From the NCBI RefSeq assembly GCF_032854445.1, contig NC_088307.1, positions 16,382,017-16,446,016 of the forward strand: DNA of 64,000 nt, in the 5' to 3' direction. Below the pieces are notes generated by a model that worked only from the letters and a program-made list of their open reading frames with translations, had not been told where the DNA came from and made no database searches. A program made the translations under genes and the position numbers. The first letter of the stretch is position 1. Each line of letters starts with the position of its first letter. This stretch comes from Liolophura sinensis. Taxonomy: Eukaryota; Mollusca; Polyplacophora; Chitonida; Chitonidae. Below are positions 11,943 to 24,870 of the stretch, one piece after another.

Positions 11943-13154
11943 GTAAGTTTGCATCGTTGGTACTGATACCAAAGAGGTGTATTTCAGAGGATAGGGCCTA
12001 AGTATGTTTATAACGGCATCTTGATGAATTATTCTGATATTTCGTACACACTTATTCTGTATCATATCATGTTCAGCACCAAAGGTGGCATACGATCGTG
12101 ACAGCACGCTGAGTGTATTATAGCGAAGCCGGTGATTAGACCGGATGATGCAATTTTTCTTTACGGTCTCATGCATGCATGCATGCATTTTAGTCTATGA
12201 GTCTTCACGTAGGCCTACCGCTACGTAGAGTGAGCTCAGTCATTCCAATTTCATGTGGTCATGCTTGGGTTGTTGTTTAAACAGTTAACACTCAAACCGG
12301 ACAATTTCGCATAGTTAAATTTAACATAATTTTTTTAATCGTCACACTTTTTAAAGTGTTAGTCTTCAGATTTGCACTGAGTGATATATATATATATACA
12401 TATATGTGTGTGTGTGTCCATGCCAGAGGGTTAATTAGGTTCACAGACATGTCAGATATTTGAATTTTACGTATATAATAGAAGACACTCAGTCTTAAAC
12501 CAACCAGTCTAACTTGCAAAGTGTAATCAAGTACATGTATGCATATATGCATATATAGAGAGAGAGAACATATACATATATTAGGTGAATCACACTTGAT
12601 TCTTTCTTCCCTGTCACCTGCTCCTATGCTATTTTACCGACCACCTCATATTGCATCAGAACATTTCCAAATGTAAAAAATATACTCACATTTATAAGCG
12701 GTTGAAATGATTTATAAGTGAGCCTGTTATTATGTCACTTTTTCAGGAAGTCAATTCTGGGTCAAGTATGGAGGGATTTGTTGCTATATTTCTGATGGTT
12801 GATTGTAAAATCTGTTTAAAAGATGTATACATGTAAATAGTGACTTAGTTTGGTTGTGAAACAAAGTGTGTTAATTCATTGGAAGTTTCAGGTTTTGCTG
12901 TTAAACTGACTCTTTGCATCATTGATTCTGTATATATATAGGCTGCAGAGATCTGGTGAGTTGAGTACACAAGAATGATGAAATATATCACCAAAAATAT
13001 ACCAAATATGTGGCTTGCAGAGTTGTTTGCCTTGTAGGTTTTGTTAGGGGATTATGAGTCAGACACATGCTGTACAGTAGATTTCTAAGAGTGGGATATA
13101 AGATTACATAAAATTGCAGTGAATAGCAAAATGCAGAGTAAAAATAACAAAAAC
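11943..13154. other. Intergenic; microsatellites
   Basis: It holds an (ATGC)n tract at about 12170-12187, TA then TG dinucleotide runs near 12386-12418, and an AG run near 12557. I see no gene. Confidence 0.5.
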
Positions 13155-13262
13155 TTGGTGTAAGCAGCAATGAAGTGGAGCAAACCAAAAATGTGGAGTG
13201 AATAGCAATGGTGTGGAGTGACTGGCAATGGTGTGGAGTGAATAGCAATGGTGTGGAGTGAA
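13155..13262. repeat. 20-bp tandem repeat, about 5 copies
   Basis: Short array of gtggagtgaatagcaatggt-type units, with more diverged copies on the 5' side. Confidence 0.8.
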
Positions 13263-13741
13263 TAACAAATGCAGGATGGGAAGAAAAAGCAGTGTTGAAG
13301 TTGGTTTTGGCAGTTGAAACCGGTGTTTTTTTTGCACGCGGCTCTTTTGGGATTTTTTTTACAGTTCTGCAGATATTGTAAACATTTGAAACTCACACAG
13401 AGGCTAATATGTGGCAAGTCATCGAGAAATACATTACAGGTATAACAAAGGCACTGCTGTCTTGTTCGTGATTTGGCTCACCGAGCATACTAATGTTCAT
13501 GGTGTGTTAGAAGAAGTGTGAACGGCTGTAATTTAGGCACATGGAATTGATTTCCTGAACATATGGTACCATAGTTGTAATGGTTGACCTTGGTTTGTGC
13601 AGGCTGAAATATAGCGTGTAGGTACATGTTTTAAAACTAGCCTAGATCCACAGGACCCGGCCACTACGGGTTAATTACATCAGAAAATATGTATACACAC
13701 GCTGGCAAATATAGAAAACAATGAAACTGATCTCCAGGTTA

Positions 13742-14002
13742 CTCGGTATATCTGTTGGTTAGCGCGCTAGTGCAGCATAACGACCCAGGAGTCCCTCACC
13801 AATGCGGTCACTGTGAGTTCAAGTCCAGCTTATGCTGGCTTCCTCTCCAGCTGTACGTGGGAAGGTCTGCCAGCAACCTGTGGATGTGTGTGGGTTTCCC
13901 CCCGGCTGTGCCCGGTTTCCGCCCACTGTAGTGCTGGCCACTGTCGTATAAGTGAAATATTCTTGAGTACGGCGTAAAACACCAATCAAATGAATAAATA
14001 CT
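13742..14002 (+). mobile_element. SINE, nearly full length
   Basis: A tRNA-like head (tggttagcgcgctagtgcag as A-box region, tgagttcaagtcc as B-box) is followed by the ctggcttcctctcc linker, the gtacgtgggaaggtctg and ccggtttccgcccactg blocks, then tgagtacggcgtaaaacacc and a short A-rich tail. One of the two best copies in the window, about 260 bp. Confidence 0.85.
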
Positions 14003-14284
14003 GAGCATATCTTAATTGGCAACAAGATGGACATACATAGGACGCCTGTGGATTTGTCAGAAGATCAAAGCTTTAGACCAGTTAAGAAACATGCAAATTA
14101 ATTCAAGAGTAATAGGCGGCTGTCCAGTAATTAAGGCGTATGTACGTTTTTAGCAAATGCACTGCGTCATCAAGCAAATTAATTAGAAACTGATGGTTCA
14201 ACAAAACTATAATGTGTACAGCAAGTTCACTAGGGCAGACATTGTTTAATCAGCCAATCTAGGCTGACTTATTTCATGCCAACA

Positions 14285-17200
14285 GCAGATTTGCATATTG
14301 ATAAGCAAATCCAGGAAGACAGCATGTGTACTGTACAGTAAACCCACTACTCAGCCATTGATCAGCAAATCCACGAAGTTGATTCAGGTGTGCTGCACAC
14401 CCACTACTCAGCCATTGATGAGTAAATCGTAGAAGACTTCATGTGTACTGTACAGTAAACCCACTACTCAGTCATTGATCAGCAAATCCACGAAGTTGAT
14501 TCAGGTGTGCCGCACACCCACTACTCAGCCAATAATGAGTAAATCCAGGAAGACTTCAGGGGTACAGCAAACCACTGCTCTGGCATTGACCAGTAAATCC
14601 AGCAAGACTTCAGGTGTACAGCAAACCCACTGCTCTGGCATTGACCAGTAAATCCAGGAAGACTTCAGGTGTACAGCAAACCCACTGCTCTGGCATTGAC
14701 CAGCAAATCCAGGAAGACTTCAGGTGTACAGCAAACCCACTGCTCTGGCATTGACCAGCAAATCCAGGAAAACTTCATGTGTACAGCAGACCGACTACTC
14801 AGCCATTGACCAGTAAATCCAGGAAGACTTCAGGTGTACAGCAAACCCACTGCTCTGGCATTGACCAGTAAATCCAGCAAGACTTCAGGTGTACTATGCA
14901 GTAAACCCATTACTCAGCCATTGATCAGTAAATCCACGAAGTTGATTCAGGTGTGCCGCACACCCACTACTCAGCCAGTAATGAGTAAATCCAGGAAGAC
15001 TTCAGGGGTACAGCAAACCCACTGCTCTGGCATTGACCAGCAAATCCAGGAAGACTTCAGGTGTACAGCAAACCCACTGCTCTGGCATTGACCAGCAAAT
15101 CCAGGAAAACTTCATGTGTACAGCAGACCGACTACTCAGCCATTGACCAGTAAATCCAGGAAGACTTCAGGTGTACAGCAAACCCACTGCTCTGGCATTG
15201 ACCAGTAAATCCAGCAAGACTTCAGGTGTACTATGCAGTAAACCCATTACTCAGCCATTGATCAGTAAATCCACGAAGTTGATTCAGGTGTGCCGCACAC
15301 CCACTACTCAGCCAATAATGAGTAAATCCAGGAAGACTTCAGGTGTACAGCAAACCCACTGCTCTGGCATTGACCAGTAAATCCAGGAAGACTTCAGATG
15401 TACAGCAAACCCACTGCTCTGGCATTGACCAGCAAATCCAGGAAAACTTCATGTGTACAGCAGACCGACTACTTAGCCATTGACCAGTAAATCCAGGAAG
15501 ACTTCAGGTGTACAGCAAACCCACTGCTCTGGAATTGACCAGTAACTCCAGAAAGACTTCAGGTGTACAACAAACCCACTGCTCTGGCATTGACCAGTAA
15601 ATCCAGGAAGACTTCAGGTGTACAGCAAACCCACTGCTCTGGCATTGACCAGTAAATCCAGAAAGACTTCAGGTGTACAGCAAACCCACTGCTCTGGAAT
15701 TGACCAGTAACTCCAGAAAGACTTCAGGTGTACAACAAACCCACTGCTCTGGCATTGACCAGTAAATCCAGGAAGACTTCAGGTGTACAGCAAACCCACT
15801 GCTCTGACATTGACCAGTAAATCCAGAAAGACTTCAGGTGTACAGCAAACCCACTGCTCTGGAATTGACCAGTAACTCCAGAAAGACTTCAGGTGTACAA
15901 CAAACCCACTGCTCTGGCATTGACCAGTAAATCCAGGAAGACTTCAGGTGTACAGCAAACCCACTGCTCTGGCATTGACCAGCAAATCCAGGAAAACTTC
16001 ATGTGTACAACAAACCGACAACTTAACCATTGACCAGTAAATCCAGGAAGACTTCAGGTGTACAGCAAACCCACTGCTCAACCACTGACCAGTAAATCCA
16101 CGAAGACTTCAGGTGTACAACAAACCCACTGCTCAACCACTGACCAGTAAATCCAGTTAGACTTGAGGTGTACAGAAAACTCACTACTGTGCCACTGACC
16201 AGTAAAGATTTCAGATGTACAGCAAACTCATTACTCAGTCACTGACCAGTAAATCAAGGAAGACTTATGGTGTACAGCAAACGGACTACTCAACCACTGA
16301 CCGACGATTTGTATGTACAGCAAACCCACTCCACACCCACTGACCAGCAGATCCAGGAAAACCTCATGTGCACAGCAAACCCACTCCACACCCACTGACC
16401 AGCAGATCCAGGAAAACTTCATGTGTATAGCATACCCACTACTCAGTCATTGACCAGCAAATTCAAGAACAGCAAACCCACTCAACTCTAGTATTGACAA
16501 GCAAATCCAGGAAAACGTACTTGTACCTCATGTGTACAGTAAACCCACTACTCCGCCATTGACCAGAAAATCCAGGAAGATTTCATATGTACAGCAAACC
16601 CACTTAACGCAGACATTGACCAGCAAATTCGGGAAGATTTCATATGTACCACAAACCCACTTAACACAGACATTGACCAGCAAATCTGTGAAGACTTCAT
16701 ATGTACCACAAACCCACTTAACCCAGGCATTTTGTGAAGACTTCATATGTACAGCAAAAGCACTTAACCCAGACATTGACCAACAAATCTGTGAAGACTT
16801 CATATGTACAGCAAACCCACTTAACCCAGACATTGACCAGCAAATCTGTGAAGACTTCATATGTACAGCAAAAGCATTTAACCCAGGCATTGACCAGCAA
16901 ATTTGTGAAGACTTCATGTGTACAGCAAACCCACTTAACCCAGACATTGACCACCAAATCTGTGAAGACTTCATGTGTACAGCAAACCCACTTAACCCAG
17001 ACATTGATCAGCAAATCTGTGAAGACTTCATATGTACAGCAAAAACACTTAACCCAGGCATTGACCAGCAAATCTGTGAAGACTTCATGTGTACAGCAAA
17101 AGCATTTAACCCAGACATTGACCAACAAATCTGTGAAGAATTCATGTGTACAGCAAACCCACTTAACCCAGGCATTGACCAGCAAATCTGTGAAGACTTC

Positions 17201-17340
17201 ATGTGTACGAAAAACCCACTTAAGCATTGACCAGCAAATCCAGGAAGATTTCAAGCGGACAGAAAATCTAGTCAGGAAGACTTTGTGCATTATAGATAAA
17301 TCCAGGAAGACACCCTTTATATGTCCAAAATCCACATCGT
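14285..17340. repeat. 3-kb satellite with 55- and 57-bp units and higher-order repeats
   Basis: Over 50 tandem copies of a unit built around ttgaccagtaaatccaggaa and tgtacagcaaacccactgct. The first two thirds use a 55-bp unit, the last third (about 16580-17225) a 57-bp unit with cacttaacccaga. Higher-order structure is visible: a 337-bp block at about 14832 recurs at about 15169, and a 165-bp trimer recurs at 15531, 15696 and 15861. Since 57 is a multiple of three, the 57-bp part carries open frames of 200-230 codons on both strands. These look like by-products of period, not genes. Confidence 0.95.
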
Positions 17341-17889
17341 GATTAACAAGCTGTTGTCTAGGAATTCTGCCTTTCTAACGCTTTGTGCTGTTGGATGCGA
17401 ATTATCTTATCAAACGTCTGCTCTGGTACTTATTCGTCATTGTTACACATTCAAACTTGCAATGGTATTTTGGCCCCCAGAGTTTTGTTAATTAAGTGTA
17501 CTCTGATGTACATGTCTGGGCACCATGCAACTTTGGTCTATATACGACTTAAGAACTTAATTCATGACCAACAAAAAAAAAAAAAAGTAAAAAAAAGAGG
17601 AAAATTACACTGCTTGTACTGTAAGTAAATTGTGTTTATCTACTAGCCTACATCTGCTGCTGAGTGCAGAGCAAGGGTTCATATGTCTGGGTGTATTGTT
17701 GTAGCGTGACCCCCCTCCTCATGATTTTGTCCTATATATAAACGTGGAGTGTAACAGAATACAGTATCTGTTCAGCTACAGGCATAACCTCTAAGATGTA
17801 GTAATTTAGTATGGTAAATATAAACATGGTCATATCACCATTTAAAGGTACACAATGTGTGTATATAGGTTTGTATATTATGCTAGATG
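17341..17889. other. Intergenic, no gene seen
   Basis: Unassigned sequence with an A-rich run at about 17570-17595. Frames are short and lack motifs. Confidence 0.4.
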
Positions 17890-18142
17890 GGGGGCCTCCG
17901 TGGCTCATTTGGTTAGCGCACTAGCGCAGCGTGATGACCAAGCAGTCTCACCAATACGGTCGCTGTGAGTTCAAGTCCAGCTCATGCTGGCTTCCTCTCC
18001 GACCGTACGTGGGAAGGTCTGGCGACAACCTGCGGATGGTCGTGGGTTTCCCCCGGGCTCTGCCCGGTTTCCACCCACCATAATGCCCGCCGCTGTCGTA
18101 TAAGTACGGCGTAAAACACCAATCAAATAAAATCAAAATACT
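17890..18142 (+). mobile_element. SINE, full length
   Basis: Complete copy: ggcctccgtggctcatttgg head, A-box region tggttagcgcactagcg, B-box tgagttcaagtcc, body with gaccgtacgtgggaagg and gatggtcgtgggtttccccc, tail ending gtacggcgtaaaacaccaat and an A-rich end. It serves as the local reference for the truncated copies. Confidence 0.9.
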
Positions 18143-18689
18143 AGATGAATACATTTAAATTTTCAAAATTTGATAGTCCCATTTAATAGTCTACTATTTA
18201 AACTACATGTAAGCAGTGGTCCCACAGATCTCTAATAGTAATCTTAAATTTTTCTGTCATTTAAATTTAAAATTTTAATAAATTTTTAATGTCTTCGAAG
18301 CTTTGAAAGGTTAAGTATTCACTTACATGCATGCCAAATTTCTAAGCATTATGTTGAAAAAGAAACAAGAAATGAAAGTATTTCACAAGAACAGTCTGGA
18401 AGAGTCTCTTGTAACAAAATCTGTCATTGATGAGTTTACAAATTAATTTTATTGAAGAATTCTAAAAGCTCATGTCAAAATGTAAATAATTGAGCCTACT
18501 TGTGTAAAATTTTAAAGATTATATTTTTTATAAAGCATTAATTGCACGATCTTTTATCTTGAGAGTTGTGAGCAGAGTCTCCTGCAATGTGTTTATAAAC
18601 CCTTCCCAGGGTGGCACCCTGTCAGGAATGATCATAAAGGCTTATATTGGCTGTTGCCTAAACTTGTATGTAAGCTCCAGATTGCCCCT
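18143..18689. other. Intergenic, no gene seen
   Basis: AT-rich unassigned sequence between a SINE and a minisatellite. Confidence 0.4.
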
Positions 18690-19450
18690 GAATGGGCAGA
18701 AGTCTGCATAAGCATTGCAGTACGGGTTATACAGAGCAGAAGTGTGCACAAACATTGCTGTACAGGTTATAGAGGGCAGAAGTGTGCACAAACATTGCTG
18801 TACAGGTTATTCAGGGCAGAAGTGTGCACAAACATTGCTGTACAGATTATACAGGACAGAAGTGTGCACAAACATTGCTGTACAGGTTATACAAGGCAGA
18901 AGTGTGCACAAACATTGCTGTACAGGCTATAGAGGGCAGAAGTCTGCATAAGCATTGCAGTACGGGTATACAGAGCAGAAGTGTGCACAAACATTGCTGT
19001 GCAGGTTATAGAGGGCAGAAGTGTGCACAAACATTGCTGTACAGGTTATAGAGGGCAGAAGTGTGCACAAACATTGCTGTACAGGTTATAGAGGGCAGAA
19101 GTGCACAAACATTGCTTTACAGGTTATAGAGGGCAGAAGTGTGCGTAAACATTGCTGTACAGGTTATAGAGGGCAGAAGTGTGCACAAACATTGCTGTAC
19201 AGGTTATAGAGGGCAGAAGTGTGCACAAACATTGCTGTACATGTTATAGAGAGCAGAAGTGTGCACAAACATTGCTGCACAGGTTATAGAGTGCAGAAGT
19301 GTGCACAAACACTGCTGTACAGGTTATAGAGTGCAGAAGTGTGCACAAACATTGCTGTATGGGTTATAGAGTGCAGAAGTCTGCACTAGCAATGCTGTAC
19401 AGGTTATAGAGTGTAGAAGTGTGCACAAACATTGCTGTACAGGCTATAGA
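18690..19450. repeat. 40-bp minisatellite, about 19 copies
   Basis: Regular 40-bp units containing agaagtgtgcacaaacattg and tacaggttatagag. The first copies (tctgcataagcattgcag) differ and that variant recurs near 18941, which indicates segmental duplication inside the array. Confidence 0.95.
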
Positions 19451-21575
19451 CAAATGGTGGCAGGAAGCATTCATTCTTTGATCTTTCCAAGCACGACTGC
19501 GACCAGTATTTTCTAACATTCTGAGAGAACTGTTGGGTGTAGGGAAGTAATTTACACAGCTGCTTTAGTGACACAAAAAAACATTTTTGGTGTCATTTTC
19601 ATAATAAATGTATGCATAGATTCTACTGGAAAAAAGCGCTCTGGAGGTTGCAAAGGTTGAAGATGTACAGTAAACATTTACCAGAGGCATGTCTATTCAC
19701 AGCAGATGTTATCTCCCTCAGTATTAAGCTAATCCCCGTCAGTATTAAGCTACCCCCCCCCCTTCCCTTGACTAAGTTAATCCAGCTGTTCAGGATGTTC
19801 AAGAAAATATGCCTGCCTTGGTTAGAGAAATATTCAGATTTCACCCCTGATGTGTTCTAGTTTCCTTAATAGATGATTTTTCATTTGTATAGGATATAGG
19901 TAAATTTTGTTACTGCCAGACGAAAATTATTTTTATAAACCTCTTATGCTGAAGCCCGTAATCCCTGATAATCCTCTTAACTGGCTAGAAAATGAATGTT
20001 CTATATTTTGCTGCTTTATCCACTTACCAAGTAGATAAGAAAGGGAGAAAATAAAAATGGCCATGGGTGTGGTCTGTTTCCACTCTTCATCCAGAATAAC
20101 TAGGGTTATATTATTAACAGTCTTTTCATTTAAAGTACAATAAAATAATTAATAACAGTTAATATGTACATGTACAAGTCACAATGACCCTGTGGTTGAC
20201 TTTTCCTGTGACAATTCAAATAGAAATTAAGTCACGATAATAAAGACAGCTGGAAGTGTGTATTACATGTTCATGTGTTGTGGGTTAGAATCGTGATGGC
20301 CAACTTCAGATCACGTGGGTACATGGGTCAGCTTTATCTTGGTCACACAGAAGCAGGCTGTATATAAAGTTAGCTGCTCTGTGTTACACATCAGTGTGAT
20401 GTGTCCATGCCAACAAGGGCTAACTACCGATCTGGAGACATCCAGCTATACAGGCTTGTCTGTTCTCCGTATTCAAGGTTTGTACAGCTGGTCAAATTGA
20501 TGGCAATATATTTTCATATCATTTTTACTATATTGATTGACTGATTGATGTTTAATGACCAGCTCAAGAATTTTTTGACTTATTTTATATTGTTGATGTT
20601 TAGTTTTGTGGGGTTACAGGTTTTAAATGTTTTTATTTTTTAAATGGTGGCCCTCATCATTCATGACTTTAAATAAAAATATGATTTTTTTGTATGTAAC
20701 ATTGCGGAAAGAGAGATCAATGTACTCTGGTCATTTTCAACAGATTTGATGTCACTAATCTAAGGAAAATAAGCCATGATATTTTTAGATTACAGACTTG
20801 TTTGATTTAATGATAGAATTTTCAGTTTAAGGTCAGAAACCTTTTCAGTTCATTTTTAATTAGTCTTCCAAATCTCACTAGTTTCAACATAATGCTTTAG
20901 AAATAGCATTCTGGTGCGTGCCGTTAGTCATCCTTAGCTTGAGTGCTTACGAATTAATATTTTATTGCTTTCATTCAGATTAAAACGCCTAATTGTCAGG
21001 AAGCTTCACATGCTTCCCACATTCGCCACACTAATCATTGCCATTGATCAAGTGACTGGCACCCCAGTTCCCTGGTCTTCTGGCGTTTCTGTTAGCTCAC
21101 CCTCAACGTGGGTTTCCTGAGTCCCGGATGATTCCAGGTTCACGAGATACATGTACATAGTGGTAATATTCGGGTAGACTGATTATATTTATTGCAGACC
21201 TTGTTTTGTTTGTTCATCACAGCTGGAAATTTCTAATTACATCCATTTGAAATGTTGTCTGTAGTTTTCCTGTCTTTTAGTTTGTACTGTGAATGCTGAT
21301 TCTTGATTTATACATGCATATCAGAGTAAGGTAACACAATAGGATGACTGTGAGTATCAATGCTGCCACCTGCTGTACAGCCAATTATCTTAGACAGACT
21401 TACATTGTCTTACATCACCCACAACTTGTGTTAAGATGTGGGAGGGATCACGTCAGAATGCTTGGACGAACAGCAGAAGAACGGAGACACCTGTAAATGT
21501 TTAATCATCAGAGTTTGAATTCTGTTGATGAGAACAAATTTGTCCTCTGCTTTCATGGCTTTCTTTGGACTACAT
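19451..21575. other. Intergenic, no gene seen
   Basis: No supported exon or complete element. There is a C-rich run near 19751-19764 and a weak SINE-tail resemblance near 20530-20570 that I do not count. Confidence 0.4.
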
Positions 21576-21769
21576 GTAGATTGTATGAAGTTATTAACTA
21601 GAGACCACTTGCCTTCTGTCAACATGCAGTGGAACGATTGAATAATGGCTAATAACGCCACATCAGAAATATGGAATTTCCTCCATATCGTGGTGATCAA
21701 AACATGCATTGGTAAGTGTTTCTTTGGACTACATGTAGCTTTTATGAAGTTATTAACTAGAGACCACTT
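21576..21769. repeat. Short direct duplication at the LINE junction
   Basis: The block gaagttattaactagagacc, with a preceding tttggactacatgta, occurs at about 21565-21612 and again at about 21723-21770. It abuts the point where the LINE coding match stops, so it probably marks a rearrangement at the truncation. Confidence 0.6.
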
Positions 21770-22977
21770 TGGCGTCATTGGCGTCACCACATTTAAAAAT
21801 GGGGGTAATTTTTGCAGATTTCAATGTAGACGGCATACAACCCAACATAAGGGACAACTTAACCATATGTGCAAAGGGAGTTGTTATGGATAATTTCCCA
21901 GTAAAACAGGATAAAGCCTCATTAACACTATCCGATGATAGAACGTCATGCCAGTCTGTATTTTGAATATTGTCTTTAAACAGATTGACTTGTTGCGGAA
22001 TCTTTTTTCAAAAAGAGTAAGTTGATGTTTCTTTCGAAATGGTCAGATATATCCGTTAAAAATATACCGGAGAAATTGCATTGAGCATGCAAGTTTGTGA
22101 AGATGTTATCTATAAGGGTAGCAGAGCGAGAACATACTTGAGTAGGTTTTGTAATAGAAGGAAAAAGGTGATGACTCTTCATTAGTTCAAAAAATCTTTT
22201 GATGGTAAATGGCTATCACACTTGAATAAGTCTATATTGAAGTCATCCAAGATAATACATTTTTTGTTTGCAGGTATATTACGAAGGGCTGAGCTTAGTT
22301 TTTCATTAAAAAGACACGTTTTTGCCTGGAGGGCGATAAATAATTCCAACAACATAGACATTTAACGGAGCAGCGGTCTCCACAAATAAAGACTCCTATC
22401 CACAATCTCCAGCGAAAAAAGAAAGATCATTGCGTATCTTGCAAGACTCAAAAGAGCTATTGACAAAGAGTGAAACACCTCCTCCCTTCCATTTATCTTG
22501 GGAGGCAGAATATAAGGTGTAGCCTGGCATAAAATAGAAGCATTTGGTTAGCTTTCCGAAAATCCAAGGACTGAAAAGTTAACATTGAGAGTATGGATAA
22601 AGCCTGTAATTTCGTCAAAATTTTTTGCTAAGCTTCAGGAATTTAAATGAAAGGTTGAAAGCTGATTTTGATTATCATATTCGAGGGTTTCTAGGTGTTG
22701 AGTAAAACTTTCAGGGCTGTAGTAGTTGGACATGTGAGAGTCTAAATTACCCCAATAGGCAATTTCATGTTCGTTGTCATCAATGTGTTTTAGATGCGTC
22801 ATTCAGTTCAATTTGATTGAAGCAGATCTGGTCAATAATATCAGGATTATACGTTGGGATGGTGGACGAGGCAGTTGATGATGAAGTAGGTGTTATGTAG
22901 GGAACATCATGGAATGGCAGGTGGGGGAATGAATTGTGAGGTGGAACAGGCATAAAAGAGTCTGTGTCATTATCCAT
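21770..22977 (-). pseudogene. LINE ORF2 fragment: endonuclease and start of reverse transcriptase
   Basis: Read on the minus strand from 22977: a Pro/Ser-rich leader, then apurinic-endonuclease-like blocks with NFDEI, LGFSESWL, a GGGVSLFVNSSF stretch, VGIIYRPPG, DDFNIDLF, ATLIDNIFTN and TDISDHF. It continues at 21966 into the opening of a reverse transcriptase (STLKSAKITPIFKCGD), where it breaks off at about 21770. The frame changes several times and there are internal stops, so it is inactive. The catalytic reverse transcriptase core is absent. It belongs with ORF1 at 23672-24424 in the same orientation, separated by about 700 bp that includes a TA microsatellite. Closest in style to CR1/L2/Jockey-type elements. 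Confidence 0.8.
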
Positions 22978-23532
22978 ATTTAGTTGAGTAATATGCGAAT
23001 GATTCTGTACAATTATTCCACATAAAAAAGCCGGGATGAGTGTTAATTACAGGTGTAAAGTACACATTGAGAAGTAATACATTAAAAAAGATACATAACG
23101 AATACAAAAGAAAGTGAAAAGCCGATTTGTAAAAGAGCCACAATATATACACAAAAAACAAAACTTAACCATAGGGTTGTGTAGGATTTTCTACAAGTCA
23201 CACGACAAGGTAAGTGGATGTAATTAACATGAGGGGTTTGAAAAAGCGTGCAAGCTCTGTGGCTACGACATGGGGGGGTCACGAGCCGTGTCATGGCACA
23301 ATTCATAAAAGGTCAGACCAGTTTTCACTGTACACAGTCTTTCAGGAAGAACTTGTGAAAGGAGCACGAAATCAGCGTGCATGCAAACTAGTTTTAGGAA
23401 AGTGTGGTGTGCTATATTGAGGGAGCTACCATCAGCTACCCTATACCACCAGGTAATGCAACAGGCCTTCATGGGTACACGTACACTTGCTTACATCAGG
23501 GTAGTTCTGCATGTATATACCTCTATTACATG

Positions 23533-23535
<3 letters not shown>

Positions 23536-23586
<51 letters not shown>
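23536..23586. repeat. (TA)n microsatellite
   Basis: About 25 uninterrupted TA dinucleotides, located between the ORF1 and ORF2 remnants of the LINE. Confidence 0.98.
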
Positions 23587-23589
<3 letters not shown>

Positions 23590-23671
23590 TTAAGATAAAA
23601 TACACAGAGAAAATATGCCGTTCAAGAAAAGTGTTAAAATTATAACATCCAGTTTATCCAATATATGCTGA

Positions 23672-24424
23672 TTAATATGCAGCTGCACATTGTCTAGAGT
23701 TAACAATTGGGAAACGAAGGGAGGGGGCATATGTTTGGATACCTAGCGAGTGAATAGTTAGTTCTCGGGGGATAGACACTTCCTTATTGTCAACAAACAG
23801 TTTTCCTCGCACAAAACGCACCTTCCATGTAGTATCTGTTATATCTTTAGCATTGTTCTTTCGACGCCTGTCTTCGGGGGTCAGATCTTCAGTTACAAAT
23901 GAAGATGAGTCTTTCAGAAGTTCCTTGGCTTTAAATAAAACTTCCCATAGCTGGGGACGGTACAAGAATTTAGCCAAAATATGGCGATTTTGACCCTCTC
24001 TTTGTTTTCCGACACGGTGTGCGTTTTCAGTATTGATGTCCGTCAGTTCCAGCTTGTCTTCATTAACAGACTTTACAATCTGGAAAGCATTTTCATGAGA
24101 TTTTTCATCAATTCCTCCGAAACGTAAATTATATCCCAGACTATATTTAAGACTGTATTTGGATTTAAGTTTTTTGATTTCCTCAGCGTGACTCTTCTGC
24201 ACTCCATCCATGATTTTGAACAATACAGTGAGTGTGCTGTAGGCTAGAAATGAGAGAGACTGTTGAGTTCTTTCAAGTTGAGAGAGGCGCTCGAGTAAAC
24301 TTTGCTGAGATGCATGTACCTTGTATAGAGTTTGTTGAACGTCACTCACCGAATTCATCATAAAATCTCGCAACCTTTTGTCTTCCTCGGGTTGTTCAAC
24401 GACCCCTTCAGTCTCAACTGTCAC
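23672..24424 (-). CDS. LINE ORF1-like protein
   Basis: An uninterrupted frame of about 250 codons on the minus strand. The N-terminal third is acidic and then forms a heptad-rich coiled coil (around LLERLSQLERTQQSL, residues 42-58). The central part (about 95-175) matches the RRM-like domain of L1-type ORF1 proteins, with LRFGGIDE, ENAHRVG, HILAKFLYRP and a basic EDRRRKN stretch. Such proteins bind LINE RNA and form the cytoplasmic retrotransposition particle. The frame stays open upstream of 24424 for at least 20 codons without an ATG, so the true start is uncertain. It is intact although the linked ORF2 is broken. It lies opposite to and just upstream of the ASS1 coding start. Confidence 0.7.
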   Translation of the reverse strand: MTVETEGVVEQPEEDKRLRDFMMNSVSDVQQTLYKVHASQQSLLERLSQLERTQQSLSFLAYSTLTVLFKIMDGVQKSHAEEIKKLKSKYSLKYSLGYNLRFGGIDEKSHENAFQIVKSVNEDKLELTDINTENAHRVGKQREGQNRHILAKFLYRPQLWEVLFKAKELLKDSSSFVTEDLTPEDRRRKNNAKDITDTTWKVRFVRGKLFVDNKEVSIPRELTIHSLGIQTYAPSLRFPIVNSRQCAAAY

Positions 24425-24461
24425 TTCACCCTCGTCGTCAAGGTCACTGCAGTTTAGACCT

Positions 24462-24615
24462 TTGTTTCTTTTCTTGTAGTAGATCTAAGACTTTTGTTAG
24501 GGTTGTCCGATTTTCTGAGGCTTTGGTGGCATGGGGGTGGTTCTTGTTGTAGATCTAAGGCTTTTATCAGTGTTGTCCGATTTCTGAGGCTTTGTTTGGC
24601 ATGGTGGTATAAAGC
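24462..24615. repeat. Two-copy tandem duplication of about 77 bp
   Basis: The segment from tagtagatctaagacttttg to gattttctgaggctttggtg is repeated directly downstream with small changes. It lies 5' of LINE ORF1 (minus strand) and may be part of its 5' untranslated region, where tandem monomers are common in LINEs. Confidence 0.7.
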
Positions 24616-24870
24616 AGGTCCCAGTGTGTAGGGTAACGTCTGTTCACTCAACATTGCTGGCCGCTGCTGGGCACTGCCGGAGCTCCGCAAAAAGCACTTC
24701 CTCACTCAAGCATTCTTCTATCCACTCTGATAATAATTGAATAATTTATTAAATAGATATACGGCATGTAAAATAAAACAAACGTGTGACTTTTGAAGCA
24801 GAAGTCTGAACATGTGCTTGTATTTCTACTTCCAGACTGGATATAACTTCTGGAAAACTGATCATCAAGA

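Noticed and set aside
16532-17230. 232-codon + frame and 205-codon minus frame
   Set aside because: Both arise from the 57-bp period of the satellite; no splice signals, domain or coding start context.
17890-17975. tRNA gene
   Set aside because: A- and B-box-like sequences are present, but they form the head of a SINE that continues into the body and tail shared with other copies.
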